From Bacteroidales bacterium (GTDB taxonomy: Bacteria > Bacteroidota > Bacteroidia > Bacteroidales > P3), in contig JAFUGA010000037.1 in the NCBI GenBank assembly GCA_017469625.1, positions 1-64,000 of the forward strand: a DNA stretch of 64,000 bases, in the 5' to 3' direction. The notes under the pieces are model-generated. The model made no database searches. It was not told the origin of the DNA and saw only the letters and a program-made list of their open reading frames with translations. Position numbers and translations under genes: made by a program. How positions within the stretch are numbered: the stretch's first letter is position 1; every line of letters starts with the position of its first letter. Of this stretch, positions 16,838 through 26,456 are shown piece after piece.

Positions 16838-19819
16838 ATGAAGACGTTATATTCAATTGTGCTCGTTGCGGTGCTTATGTTCGTATCAAACTTAAGCAAT
16901 GCACAAGTTTATAACTTGAACGAGACGAATAATGGTACAACTGTTACAACGTGTGTGGGTATATCACAAGATGACAAAGGAACAGCTAATTATTCTGCGA
17001 ACCAAGACAGGTCTATGACTTTCTGTCCTGGAAATCCTGTTCAGAGAATAAAACTTACCTTTGAGTCTTTCAATATAGACCCAACAGATACATTCTATGT
17101 ATATAATAGTCCAACAGTTGGAGGCGACCCTCTGTATAGTACATCTGAGGTTCCTTATTTTCAAAACCAAGATTTAGCAGGAGTAGAAATCTATGCGACT
17201 GCTTCTAATCCAAGTGGTTGTTTAACTATAAGATTGGTAGCCGATGGTTCTCAACAATCATCTGGTTGGAAAGCATCTATTACTTGTGAAAATATGTGTC
17301 AAGATGTGGTAAATGCTTTGGATACTTTTTATAGAAGGTATAATGAAGCAGGTGTTATGACAGAGAGAGAGTTGAAAATAGAAAGAGATATTACAATGAA
17401 AATGGTCGCAAACAATTTACCTTGCGACACAATAATAGATGGCGACCATTATAGGTACGATACGGTAGATTTCTATGCATTGGATATTTGCGAAGGCGAC
17501 TCTTTGGAAGTTATAGCAAAGCCTGAATTTCCTTACAACGATATAGGTTATCATCAAAGTGTAGAAAACTGTGTCTATACTTGGTCTTGGGGAGATAATC
17601 AATACGATACAATACAGTACAGTCCAAATGCAGGGCATAAATATGATATGATAACAGGTTATGACTTAAATTTGTATGTAAAAGATACTTCTTATGGAGG
17701 TTGTACTTCAAAGAATGCTATAGTAGCCCGCGTGAGAATAGCACAAAATCCTATTAAGACAGTTGCAAAACTACCAGATATGTGTTCTGGTGAAAGACAA
17801 CAGATATTTGTAGGATATTCTGCAAACTCTACAGTTATAGTAGATACTATTCAGTTCAACCAAACAGCAAGACAAAGTTTTGATACACGTCTGTTTATCC
17901 CTGACGGTGGAGGTAATGGTGGTAGTGAGTGTTACGAATCCCCTGTTCAGTTCACTACTTTTGCACCTAACGCTCAGATAAATAATGGTAATGATATTTT
18001 GGACGTATGTATAAGTATAGAGCATTCATTCATCGGCGACTTGGGATTTTTCTTAGAATGTCCAGATGGACAAACGGTAACTCTGAAATATAATACGCAC
18101 CAAAACGGTTATTTTTTAGGAGAACCTTTAGATGGAGGTTCGTATGACAATACCTCTCACCCAAGTGATTCCACTTATAATCCGATAGGAAATTGTTGGA
18201 CATATTGTTTCTCTAATCAGTATACAACAAATGGACAAGGTGTTATAGGAGAACCTAATAATCATTTTGTATCTGCTCCTTATAATAACGGGACTTCAAC
18301 CAACAGTAATACTATAGACTCTACTCATGTAGGAGATGGCACGTATTACTTCCAAACACCTATTCAAGGATTAACATCAAGTAGTAGTTGTGTTCCATGC
18401 AAACAAGTAGATACTACAGGTTTTGATGTTCTTGCAGGTTGTAAGATGAATGGTGAATGGAAATTGAGAATATGCGATAACTGGGGAGCAGATAATGGTT
18501 GGATTTGTTCTTGGTGGATGGACTTGTCTTCTGGTGCGTCTGCAAATTGGACATATCAAGTACCATTGGATACAGTTATTTGGAACGGACCGTTCCTTAC
18601 AGATTTTACATCAACAACTGCTATCATTGCCCCACCAATAGATTCTTGCGGAAACTTTGAATATGGTATAAATATTATAGATGCTTTTGGTTGTCCTTGG
18701 GACACAGTAACTTCTTTGCCTGTAGTTTGTACACCTGTAGTAGATTTAGGTCCGGATTTGACTGCTTGCGAAGGTTTTGGAGTAGAGTTAGATGCTGGCA
18801 ACGAAGGTGCTTTGCGTTACAATTGGGAACCTACAGGTGAAACTACAAGAACAATTATGGCACAACCAGCAACAAATGAAGTAGGTGTTACAACTTATAT
18901 AGCACAGGTAACTAACTACAACGGAGTTTTGTACTGCTATGGTACAGATACAATAGATTTGAATATTTTTCAAGGAGCTCAAGCAGCATTTACAACAGAT
19001 GACTTCCCATTGGAAGGTTGCGAACCTTTTGAATTCCAATTAAGGTCTGTTTCTTCCAATGCTCAAAACTATGAATGGATAGTAGGTGATGAAACTTCTA
19101 CAGAAGCAGACCCTTCATTTACATTTCCTTACGGTTCTTATAGTATAGATTTGAAAGTTACGAGTGAAAATGGTTGTGTAGATTCTGTTCATTATGATAG
19201 TATAATTACTGTCTTCAAAAATCCTGTAGCAGATTTCGGTTGGTCGCCATCTATACCTTATGCTTCCAATCCTACAGTTACCTTTATCAATCAAACTAAA
19301 CCAGAATCAAGTACAAACAGATATTTGTGGCAGTTCCAAACCAATAAACACAATCCTGATGATATAGTAAACAACACAGACGCTGCACCTGTTTATACTT
19401 GGGAACCTCAAGTAAATGAAAGTGTTGCAGGAGAGTATAGCGTACTTTTGGACGCTTATACATACAATGAAGGACCAAGTGGAAAGATGTATGAATGCCA
19501 CGATACTATTTCAAAGGTTATAACTATAATCAACGATAATATTTTGTTCCCTACAGTTATTACACCAAACGGAGACGGTATCAATGACGTGTTTGCTATT
19601 CATAATTTGATAGATGGTCAGGCTTTCCCAGACAATGAGTTGGCTATATACAACAGATACGGAAAGAGAATCTACTTTGTACAAGATTTGCGTACAGAAG
19701 ACGATTTCTGGGACCCAGACAAAACTAACTCCCCTACAGGAACTTACTTCTATAGATTTATAGGACGAGGACCTATTAGAGATGTAGAGTTCAAAGGTAG
19801 TGTTGAAGTCCTAAGATAA
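16838..19819 (+). CDS. T9SS-exported surface protein with P-domain, PKD domains and type-B C-terminal domain
   Basis: 993 residues from ATG 16838 (MKTLYSIVLVAVLMFVSNL...NAQ signal peptide); the longer frame begins with GTG in poor context. Regions in order: a CUB-like N-terminal beta domain (about 25-150), a region with PKD-like turns, and a proprotein-convertase P-domain (about 350-600: ISIEHSFIGDLGFFLECPDG ... NGEWKLRICDNWGADNG). Next are Ig/PKD-like domains (VDLGPDLTACEG, AFTTDDFPLEGCEPFEF), and last a gliding-motility-associated C-terminal domain (FPTVITPNGDGINDVF to the end). That last domain is the T9SS type-B sorting signal. It is probably a cell-surface adhesin; the ligand is unknown. 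Confidence 0.9.
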   Translation: MKTLYSIVLVAVLMFVSNLSNAQVYNLNETNNGTTVTTCVGISQDDKGTANYSANQDRSMTFCPGNPVQRIKLTFESFNIDPTDTFYVYNSPTVGGDPLYSTSEVPYFQNQDLAGVEIYATASNPSGCLTIRLVADGSQQSSGWKASITCENMCQDVVNALDTFYRRYNEAGVMTERELKIERDITMKMVANNLPCDTIIDGDHYRYDTVDFYALDICEGDSLEVIAKPEFPYNDIGYHQSVENCVYTWSWGDNQYDTIQYSPNAGHKYDMITGYDLNLYVKDTSYGGCTSKNAIVARVRIAQNPIKTVAKLPDMCSGERQQIFVGYSANSTVIVDTIQFNQTARQSFDTRLFIPDGGGNGGSECYESPVQFTTFAPNAQINNGNDILDVCISIEHSFIGDLGFFLECPDGQTVTLKYNTHQNGYFLGEPLDGGSYDNTSHPSDSTYNPIGNCWTYCFSNQYTTNGQGVIGEPNNHFVSAPYNNGTSTNSNTIDSTHVGDGTYYFQTPIQGLTSSSSCVPCKQVDTTGFDVLAGCKMNGEWKLRICDNWGADNGWICSWWMDLSSGASANWTYQVPLDTVIWNGPFLTDFTSTTAIIAPPIDSCGNFEYGINIIDAFGCPWDTVTSLPVVCTPVVDLGPDLTACEGFGVELDAGNEGALRYNWEPTGETTRTIMAQPATNEVGVTTYIAQVTNYNGVLYCYGTDTIDLNIFQGAQAAFTTDDFPLEGCEPFEFQLRSVSSNAQNYEWIVGDETSTEADPSFTFPYGSYSIDLKVTSENGCVDSVHYDSIITVFKNPVADFGWSPSIPYASNPTVTFINQTKPESSTNRYLWQFQTNKHNPDDIVNNTDAAPVYTWEPQVNESVAGEYSVLLDAYTYNEGPSGKMYECHDTISKVITIINDNILFPTVITPNGDGINDVFAIHNLIDGQAFPDNELAIYNRYGKRIYFVQDLRTEDDFWDPDKTNSPTGTYFYRFIGRGPIRDVEFKGSVEVLR

Positions 19820-19880
19820 CAAAATCTCTATTGACTGTAAGACACAGTAATCATAAATTTTAATGTTTTTTCATAATTTC

Positions 19881-19913
19881 AAAGGGTGAAAACAAAACTT
19901 CACCCTTTTTCTT
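19881..19913 (+). terminator. Terminator of the T9SS surface protein gene
   Basis: 10-bp stem AAAGGGTGAA (19881-19890) with TTCACCCTTT (19899-19908), then TTCTTATTTT. Confidence 0.85.
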
Positions 19914-19920
19914 ATTTTCT

Positions 19921-20193
19921 AAAACAAAGTTCTGCGAAAATAAAACAAAGAGATAGAATTTTAAAACAAAGAGATAGAAATTTAAAACAAAGTTCTACGA
20001 AAATAAAACAAAGAGATAGAAATCTAAAACAAAGTTCTACGAAAATAAAACAAAGAGATAGAAATTTAAAACAAAGTTCTACGAAAATAAAACAAAGAGA
20101 TAGAAGTCTAAAACAAAGTTTCGTGAAATTAAAACAAAGAGATAGAAAAATAAAACAAAGTTATATACAAATAAAACAAAGAAAAAGAAATCA
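19921..20193 (+). repeat. 21-bp module array, locus 4 (13 units)
   Basis: Thirteen consecutive direct units, each exactly 21 bp, start at 19921. Each begins with AAAACAAAG. The remaining 12 bp are of B type (AGATAGAA...) or A type (TTCTACGAAAAT or variants), mostly alternating; the last two units are diverged, and a decayed unit follows to about 20215. It is the only array with no inverted unit, and it follows a conventional terminator. Confidence 0.95.
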
Positions 20194-20282
20194 AAAAGAA
20201 GTTTTACGAGGAAAAATGATAGATATATTTGTTAAAATTTATTATAAAAAAATACTTTTATCTAAAAATATCTAAGAAAATC

Positions 20283-20313
20283 TTGTGCAATTGGAAATAA
20301 TATTATATCTTTG
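20283..20313 (+). promoter_or_regulatory. Promoter of rimP-nusA-infB
   Basis: TTG (20283-20285), 20 bp, TATCTTTG (20306-20313). The 60-nt leader holds a purine-rich GGAGAGGGGA stretch and a complementary TCCCC, a possible short hairpin. Confidence 0.8.
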
Positions 20314-20378
20314 CAAATTGAAAAAAGGAGAGGGGAGCGAAAAAGCAGTTCCCCTTTTGTTATATAAGAAAAACGAAA

Positions 20379-20816
20379 ATGCTTGATAAGGAAAAGATAA
20401 GACAGATAACTGAAACGTGCATAGAAGAGAACAATATGCACGATAAATTCGTTACAGAGGTTAAAGTGTCTAAAAACAATGTAGTAACAGTCGTTTTAGA
20501 CGGAGATAGCGGAGTAAAGATAGAGGACTGTATATTTGTTTCCAAGTATATAGAATCTAAAATGGATAGAGATAAAGAGGACTTTGAACTTACTGTAACT
20601 TCGTTTGGTTTAGATGAATATTTTGTTTTGCCAAGACAGTTTAAAAAGAATATTTCTCAAACTATAGAGTTGATAAACAACGATGAAGAGAGATTTGAGG
20701 GAGTTTTGGAACAAGTAACAGAAGAAGGTGTAAAACTTGTAACAAAGAAAGATAAAGAGGGAATGAATTTTCCTTATACAGACATAAAAAAAGCAAGAGT
20801 GATAATAAAATTTTAA
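20379..20816 (+). CDS. rimP: Ribosome maturation factor RimP
   Basis: RimP assists maturation of the 30S subunit. The 145 residues have the two-domain DUF150 layout: an alpha/beta N-terminal domain with VVTVVLDGDSGVKIEDC and the conserved FELTVTSFGLDE (the usual LEVSSPGLDR region, here diverged, with Phe instead of Pro), then an Sm-like C-terminal domain. It is the first gene of rimP-nusA-infB, which supports the call. Confidence 0.9.
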   Translation: MLDKEKIRQITETCIEENNMHDKFVTEVKVSKNNVVTVVLDGDSGVKIEDCIFVSKYIESKMDRDKEDFELTVTSFGLDEYFVLPRQFKKNISQTIELINNDEERFEGVLEQVTEEGVKLVTKKDKEGMNFPYTDIKKARVIIKF

Positions 20817-20843
20817 CAATAAATAAAAAATCATAGTTAAGAT

Positions 20844-22106
20844 ATGGAAAAGATAAACTTGATAGATTCATTTGCAGAGTTTAAGGAATACAAAGGTATA
20901 GATACAGAAACATTGATGCGTATTTTGGAAGATGTGTTAAGAGGTATTTTGGTAAAAAAATATGGTACAGACAAAAATATAGATATTATAAACAACCCAG
21001 ATAAAGGCGACCTTGAGATTTGGAGAAACAGAGTAATAGTAGAAGACGGTAACGTAATAGATGAAAATACTCAGATTTCATATTCAGAGGCTATTACTAT
21101 AGAACCAGACTTTGAAGTAGGTGAAGAATTATCTCAAGAGATACGTTTAGCAGATTTTGGTAGAAGAGATATACTTGCTATACGTCAAAACCTTATAGGA
21201 AAAGTACAAGAGTATGACAGAGCAAGAATTTATAATAAATATAAAGAAAAAGTAGGTACTATAGTTATAGCAGAAATATATCAAGTTTGGAAAAAAGAGA
21301 TACTACTTTTGGACGAAGATGGTATAGAACTTATACTACCAAAGACAGAACAGATACCAGGAGATTATTTCAGAAAAGGAGATAATACTAAGGCTATAGT
21401 TCTTAAAGTAGAGATGAAAAACGGAATACCAAACATCATACTTTCAAGAGTTTCTCCTATATTCTTGGAACGTTTGTTTGAGAATGAAGTTCCTGAAATA
21501 TTTGATGGACTTATTACAATAAGAAATGCAGTAAGACAACCTGGCGAAAGAGCAAAAATAGCGGTAGAAACTTATGATGATAGAATAGACCCTGTAGGTG
21601 CTTGCGTAGGTATGAAAGGTCAGAGAATACATGGTATAGTTAGAGAGTTGAGAAACGAAAACATAGACGTTATAAACTATACTCCAAATGCAGAACTTTA
21701 TATAACAAGAGCGTTGGCTCCTGCAAAAGTTTTGTCTGTAACACTACACGAAGACACAAAGAAAGCAGACGTGTTTATGAAACCAGACCAAGTTTCCCTT
21801 GCAATAGGAAAAGGTGGTTATAATATAAGACTTGCAAGCAAATTGACAGGATATGATATAGATGTTTATAGAGATAGCGACATGGAATACGAAGATGATG
21901 TGGATTTGATGGAATTTACAGACGAGATAGAACAATGGATAATTGACGCATTGAAAGGTATAGGTTGTGATACAGCAAAAGATGTTCTTTCTTTAACTAA
22001 GGAAGATGTGGCTGAAAGAGCAGACCTTGAAATGGAAACAGTGGATAATATTTTTGAAGTTTTGAGTTCAGAATTTGATGAAGAACAAAATAAAACAGAG
22101 GAATAA
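20844..22106 (+). CDS. nusA: Transcription elongation/termination factor NusA
   Basis: NusA binds RNA polymerase and nascent RNA and affects pausing, termination and antitermination. The 420 residues contain an N-terminal polymerase-binding domain, an S1 domain (about 135-200), and two KH domains, with RIDPVGACVGMKGQRIHGIVREL near 250 and VSLAIGKGGYNIRLASKLTG near 318. A C-terminal acidic part ends in a helix-hairpin-helix-like stretch. It lies 27 bp after rimP. Confidence 0.96.
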   Translation: MEKINLIDSFAEFKEYKGIDTETLMRILEDVLRGILVKKYGTDKNIDIINNPDKGDLEIWRNRVIVEDGNVIDENTQISYSEAITIEPDFEVGEELSQEIRLADFGRRDILAIRQNLIGKVQEYDRARIYNKYKEKVGTIVIAEIYQVWKKEILLLDEDGIELILPKTEQIPGDYFRKGDNTKAIVLKVEMKNGIPNIILSRVSPIFLERLFENEVPEIFDGLITIRNAVRQPGERAKIAVETYDDRIDPVGACVGMKGQRIHGIVRELRNENIDVINYTPNAELYITRALAPAKVLSVTLHEDTKKADVFMKPDQVSLAIGKGGYNIRLASKLTGYDIDVYRDSDMEYEDDVDLMEFTDEIEQWIIDALKGIGCDTAKDVLSLTKEDVAERADLEMETVDNIFEVLSSEFDEEQNKTEE

Positions 22107-22178
22107 AACTATTTTACCATTGTTTTTATAGGTCAATACAAAAAAAGAGAAGATAAGTAATAATTAAAATACAGGTTT

Positions 22179-25178
22179 ATGTCAGAAAAGAAGTCCGTAA
22201 GATTGAAACAGGCTGCTACCGAGTTTAATATAGGTATCAGCACAATAGTAGAGTTTTTAGCCAAAAAAGGTATTACAATAGAGAATAAACCTACTACAAA
22301 GATAGATTCAACGGCTTATGCTATGTTGGAAGATGCTTTTTTGAGCGAAAAACAAAAGAAAGAAAAAGCAAATAGTCTTCAAATAAGTGTTTCAAAAAAA
22401 GAAGAGATAGTTGCTGAAGATATTCACCCTGTAGATGATACTGAAAAAGTAGTAGAATCTAAGGATACTCCATTGGGAGATATAATCATAAAGACTTCAA
22501 CAATTGACTATTCTAAAGAGAAGAAGGAAAAGAAAGAACACTCTAAAAACGAGAAAACAGAGAAACAGGAAGAACCTGCTTCAAAGAAAGAACAGCAGTC
22601 AACTCCTCATAAAGCATCTGCTCCTTTGATAAATGTAGAACAAGCAGAAAAGATAGAATCAAAGGACGGTAAGGTGGTAAATATATTGGGTAAGATAGAT
22701 TTGGATTCTATCAACACCAAGATAAAACCAGATAAAAAAGAAAAACCAAAGAAAGAGGACAGAAAAAAAGACAAGAAAAAAGAGGCTAACAAAGAACAAA
22801 ACAAAGGACAAGTTCAGAACAATAAACCTGAAAAGAAAGATAAGAAAAAAGATAAACCTGTAAAAGATAAAAAAGACAAAAACCAAAATAACAATAAAGA
22901 ACAAAACAATAAACAGCCTCAAAAGGACTTAAAACCAAAAGAAGTAAAACAGGAAGAGAAGAAAGAAAACTTCATAGAAACACAATATGTAAAACTTTCT
23001 GGTCCTATTTTGACAGGAGAGAAAGTAGATTTATCTCAGTTCTCTGAACATAAACCTTCAAAGAATAAGAATGAAAAAGATTCGGATTCTAAAAAGAAGA
23101 GAAAGAGAATAAAGACTACAACAGCCACTCCTTTGAATAAGGACGAAAAGGCTTTGCAAAATGTTTCTAACTCTGCTGCAACCAACGATACTTCAAAGAA
23201 AGACAAGGATAAGAAAAAGTCTAAGAAAGATAAAGAAAAGAACAAAAAACGCCACAAGGTAGAGATAAGTAGCGAGGAGATAGAAAAGCAGATAAAAGAT
23301 ACCCTTGCAAGACTTTCTCCTATGGGTAAGAGTAAAACTTCTAAACACCGTAGAGAGAAACGTCAGATGATTTCTCAACAGCATCAAGAAGAACTTATCC
23401 AACAACAAGAAGAGAAGAAAATTCTTAAGGTAACAGAATTTGTTACAGCCAACGAATTGGCTACTATGATGAGTATACCTGTTACAAAGATTATTGCTTC
23501 TTGTATGCAATTAGGTATGTTCGTTTCTATCAATCAACGTTTGGACGCAGAGGCTCTTCAACTTATAGCAGATGAATTTGGTTTCCAAGTAGAGTTTGTA
23601 GGAGCAGAAGTCGTAGAAACTTTAAACAGCGAAGAGGAAGAAGATAGAGAAGAAGATTTAGAACCTCGTTCTCCTATAGTAACAGTTATGGGACATGTTG
23701 ACCACGGTAAAACTTCACTGTTAGACTATATAAGAAAGACAAACGTTATTGCTGGAGAAGCAGGAGGTATAACTCAGCATATAGGTGCTTATGAAGTGGT
23801 ATTGCCTCATAGTGGTAGAAAGATAACATTCCTTGATACACCGGGACACGAAGCATTTACAGCCATGCGTGCAAGAGGTGCCAAGATGACAGATATTGCT
23901 ATTATAGTAGTTGCTTGCGATGACAAGATAATGCCACAAACAGTGGAAGCCATCAACCATGCTCAAGCAGCAGGTGTGCCTATCATTTTTGCATTAAATA
24001 AGATAGATAAACCAGGAGCAGACCCTGAAAGAATAAAAGGAGAACTTGCTAATATGAATCTTTTGGTAGAAGATTGGGGAGGAAAGATTCAGTCGCAAGA
24101 AATCTCTGCCAAAAAAGGTCTAAACATAGATTTGCTTTTGGAAAAAGTGTTGTTGGAGGCAGATATGTTGGAGTTGAAAGGCAATCCACACAAGAGAGCC
24201 AAAGGAACTGTTATAGAATCATCTTTGGATAAGGGTAGAGGTTACATAGCCAAGATTCTTGTACAAGACGGTACTATAAGACAAACAGATGTTGTGCTTG
24301 CAGGTTCTACATACGGTAGAGTAAAGGCTATGTATAACGAAAGAAATCAACTTGTTACTTCAGCAGGTCCATCTACTCCTGTTTTGCTACTTGGACTTAA
24401 TGGAGCACCTCAAGCAGGAGATACTTTCAACGTTGTACAAACAGAAAAAGAGGCGAAAGATTTGTCTTCAAAACGTCAGCAATTGCAAAGAGAACAAGGA
24501 CTTCGTACTCAGAAACATATTACTCTTGACGAGATAGGAAGAAGAATTGCAATAGGAGATTTCAAAGAATTGAACATCATATTGAAAGCCGATGTTGATG
24601 GTTCAGTGGAAGCATTGGGAGATTCTCTATTAAAACTTTCTACTCCAGAAGTTCAAGTAAATGTTATACATAAATCTGTTGGACAAATAACAGAGTCAGA
24701 CGTTTTGTTGGCAACAGCATCTAACGCCGTAATCATAGGTTTCCAAGTAAGACCTTCACAAGGTGCAAGAAGATTAGCAGAACAAGAACAGATAGATATT
24801 CGTTTGTACTCAATCATTTACGATGCTATAAACGAATTAAAAGACGCTATAGAAGGTATGCTTTCACCAGAGATAAAAGAGAAAGTAGTTTGCAACCTTG
24901 AAGTTAAAGAAGTCTTCAAAATATCTAAGGTTGGTACAGTTGCAGGTTGCTTCTGTACTGAAGGAAAGATAAACAAGAACACTAAAGTACGTCTAATTAG
25001 AGATGGTATTGTAGTTTATACAGGTGTTTTGGCTTCTTTGAAACGTTTTAAAGACGAAGTAAAAGAGGTAGTTAGCGGACAAGATTGCGGTCTTAATATA
25101 GATAGATTCAACGATATAAAAGTTGGAGATATTATAGAAGGATATGACGAAATAGAAATAAAGAGAACCTTAAAGTAA
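22179..25178 (+). CDS. infB: Translation initiation factor IF-2
   Basis: IF-2 is the GTPase that places fMet-tRNA on the 30S subunit. The 999-residue chain has an N-terminal IF2N fold (about 1-55), then roughly 350 residues of low-complexity Lys/Glu/Asn/Gln sequence. A second IF2N follows (about 420-470), then the G domain (GHVDHGKTS near 505, DTPGHE near 551, NKIDKPGA near 605), and beta-barrel and fMet-tRNA-binding domains to the C-terminus. The long charged linker is typical of large bacterial IF-2 but unusually Lys-rich. It ends the rimP-nusA-infB operon. Confidence 0.97.
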   Translation: MSEKKSVRLKQAATEFNIGISTIVEFLAKKGITIENKPTTKIDSTAYAMLEDAFLSEKQKKEKANSLQISVSKKEEIVAEDIHPVDDTEKVVESKDTPLGDIIIKTSTIDYSKEKKEKKEHSKNEKTEKQEEPASKKEQQSTPHKASAPLINVEQAEKIESKDGKVVNILGKIDLDSINTKIKPDKKEKPKKEDRKKDKKKEANKEQNKGQVQNNKPEKKDKKKDKPVKDKKDKNQNNNKEQNNKQPQKDLKPKEVKQEEKKENFIETQYVKLSGPILTGEKVDLSQFSEHKPSKNKNEKDSDSKKKRKRIKTTTATPLNKDEKALQNVSNSAATNDTSKKDKDKKKSKKDKEKNKKRHKVEISSEEIEKQIKDTLARLSPMGKSKTSKHRREKRQMISQQHQEELIQQQEEKKILKVTEFVTANELATMMSIPVTKIIASCMQLGMFVSINQRLDAEALQLIADEFGFQVEFVGAEVVETLNSEEEEDREEDLEPRSPIVTVMGHVDHGKTSLLDYIRKTNVIAGEAGGITQHIGAYEVVLPHSGRKITFLDTPGHEAFTAMRARGAKMTDIAIIVVACDDKIMPQTVEAINHAQAAGVPIIFALNKIDKPGADPERIKGELANMNLLVEDWGGKIQSQEISAKKGLNIDLLLEKVLLEADMLELKGNPHKRAKGTVIESSLDKGRGYIAKILVQDGTIRQTDVVLAGSTYGRVKAMYNERNQLVTSAGPSTPVLLLGLNGAPQAGDTFNVVQTEKEAKDLSSKRQQLQREQGLRTQKHITLDEIGRRIAIGDFKELNIILKADVDGSVEALGDSLLKLSTPEVQVNVIHKSVGQITESDVLLATASNAVIIGFQVRPSQGARRLAEQEQIDIRLYSIIYDAINELKDAIEGMLSPEIKEKVVCNLEVKEVFKISKVGTVAGCFCTEGKINKNTKVRLIRDGIVVYTGVLASLKRFKDEVKEVVSGQDCGLNIDRFNDIKVGDIIEGYDEIEIKRTLK

Positions 25179-25210
25179 ATCAAAAACCACTTTGATTACT
25201 TAGATAGTTC

Positions 25211-25253
25211 AAAAAATACGGCGAAGATTTTTCAAATCTCCGCCGTATTTTTT
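25211..25253. terminator. Strong terminator shared by infB and the esterase gene
   Basis: A 19-bp interrupted stem (25211-25223 with 25241-25253, 25225-25230 with 25234-25239, one A-C mismatch) and a TTC loop. A and T runs at both ends suit both convergent genes. Confidence 0.85.
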
Positions 25254-25286
25254 AGTAGTATAATAAAAATGACCATAATTCCTTTT

Positions 25287-26234
25287 TTATTCTTCACTGA
25301 AAAAATTATAGATTTCGTCTAAGTAGTCTATATCGTAAAGGTTGTTATCCAAATATATTTTATGTTCTCCGCCAATAACTTCAAGGAATTGAAGTTTTGT
25401 GTTATCCGTTTCGCTTTTTGCAGAATGTTTTACAAAACGTAGTCCATCGTTTTTTCTATCTAACAGAGTATCTACTTTTTCATTGCTTTCGCAATCAAGG
25501 TTTTGTTTCCAATAATTCATCGTTTTATCCAAACTAATCCCTATTCTTAGGTTGCGAAGTGGTCTTATCATAGATGTTTTACCGAGAGACGACACTATTT
25601 TATCCTCTGTTCCATGTATCTGCAAAAGATTTAGTTTCCCTTTAGGAGATTGCTTGGCTAAAGGTTTTGCAATCAGTCCACTAATGACAGCACAAGCATT
25701 TATCCTATCTGAACACTCTATAGCCAAACGATGACACATAAATCCACCCATAGAAAAGCCAGCAAAGAAAACACTGTCTGTATCTATCCTATATTCAGAA
25801 GATAAACTGTCTAATAAAGACATTAGAAATCCAACGTCATCTATATGTTTATTAGGCTTGATTTTAACACCCAAAACAGAAACTTCCATACCAGCATTCC
25901 ACATAGAACCCAAATCAAAAGTTTGCCATAGGAACTTTTCTTTTGCTTCAAGGGCTTGAGGTACAACAACTATCCATCTATGTTCATCGGAAAATTTTGC
26001 AAAATTCAGTTCCCTATCAAATTCTACTATGTTTCCACCCAAACCATGCAAGAAAAACAATACAGGAACATTGTCTAAAGAATCATAATCCAAAGGAAGA
26101 TGAAGTAAATACTCTCTTTCAAAGTTTTGAAAATGAAAAGTTTTGTACGCATTTTGACACTGTACCCCACTTGCAAAGAAAACTAAAGATAGGAAAAATA
26201 TCCTTGTCAATATAAATAAATTCTTTTTTATCAT
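25287..26234 (-). CDS. Secreted alpha/beta-hydrolase of the LpqC/polyhydroxybutyrate depolymerase-feruloyl esterase type
   Basis: 315 residues from ATG 26234; the longer frame starts at a TTG next to the -7 box. The signal peptide ends near GVQCQ. The hydrolase core has the oxyanion region FFLHGLGGN, the nucleophile elbow GFSMGG, an acidic residue in HGTEDKIV, and the late GGEH histidine. Such enzymes (COG3509) cleave polyester, feruloyl or acetyl esters outside the cytoplasm, and the substrate cannot be told here. It is monocistronic. Confidence 0.85.
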   Translation of the reverse strand: MIKKNLFILTRIFFLSLVFFASGVQCQNAYKTFHFQNFEREYLLHLPLDYDSLDNVPVLFFLHGLGGNIVEFDRELNFAKFSDEHRWIVVVPQALEAKEKFLWQTFDLGSMWNAGMEVSVLGVKIKPNKHIDDVGFLMSLLDSLSSEYRIDTDSVFFAGFSMGGFMCHRLAIECSDRINACAVISGLIAKPLAKQSPKGKLNLLQIHGTEDKIVSSLGKTSMIRPLRNLRIGISLDKTMNYWKQNLDCESNEKVDTLLDRKNDGLRFVKHSAKSETDNTKLQFLEVIGGEHKIYLDNNLYDIDYLDEIYNFFSEE

Positions 26235-26263
26235 ATTCTTGTTATTCAACCTTTATGCAATTA

Positions 26264-26294
26264 CAAAGATAAATAATTTCTAAATATCTTACAA
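26264..26294 (-). promoter_or_regulatory. Promoter of the esterase gene
   Basis: On the minus strand TTG (26294-26292), 20 bp, TATCTTTG (26271-26264). The ATG is 29 nt further on. Confidence 0.75.
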
Positions 26295-26352
26295 GTTTTT
26301 CGTGCTTCATAATCATATAATGCTATAAAATAAAACAGAAAAGAAACAAAAA

Positions 26353-26389
26353 ACCACGAAGATAATACTTTGAGAAATATCTTCGTGGT
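26353..26389 (-). terminator. Terminator of the aminotransferase gene
   Basis: 11-bp stem CCACGAAGATA (26353-26363) with TATCTTCGTGG (26379-26389), followed on the minus strand by TTTTTTG. Confidence 0.85.
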
Positions 26390-26456
26390 AATATTTTAGT
26401 ATAACCTTGTAATAGAAATTTTTACATAGATTATACACATATATACTTTAAGGTTA

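Larger units (their letters stand above)
19820..20378. other. Spacer with terminator, long repeat array and rimP promoter
   Basis: This spacer holds the terminator at 19881, the longest 21-bp array (19921-20193), and the rimP promoter and leader. The 129-codon open frame at 19886-20275 consists mainly of translated repeat units and is not called a gene. Confidence 0.75.

Noticed and set aside
19921-20193. CRISPR array
   Set aside because: Units are contiguous 21-mers without unique spacers, and no cas genes are nearby.
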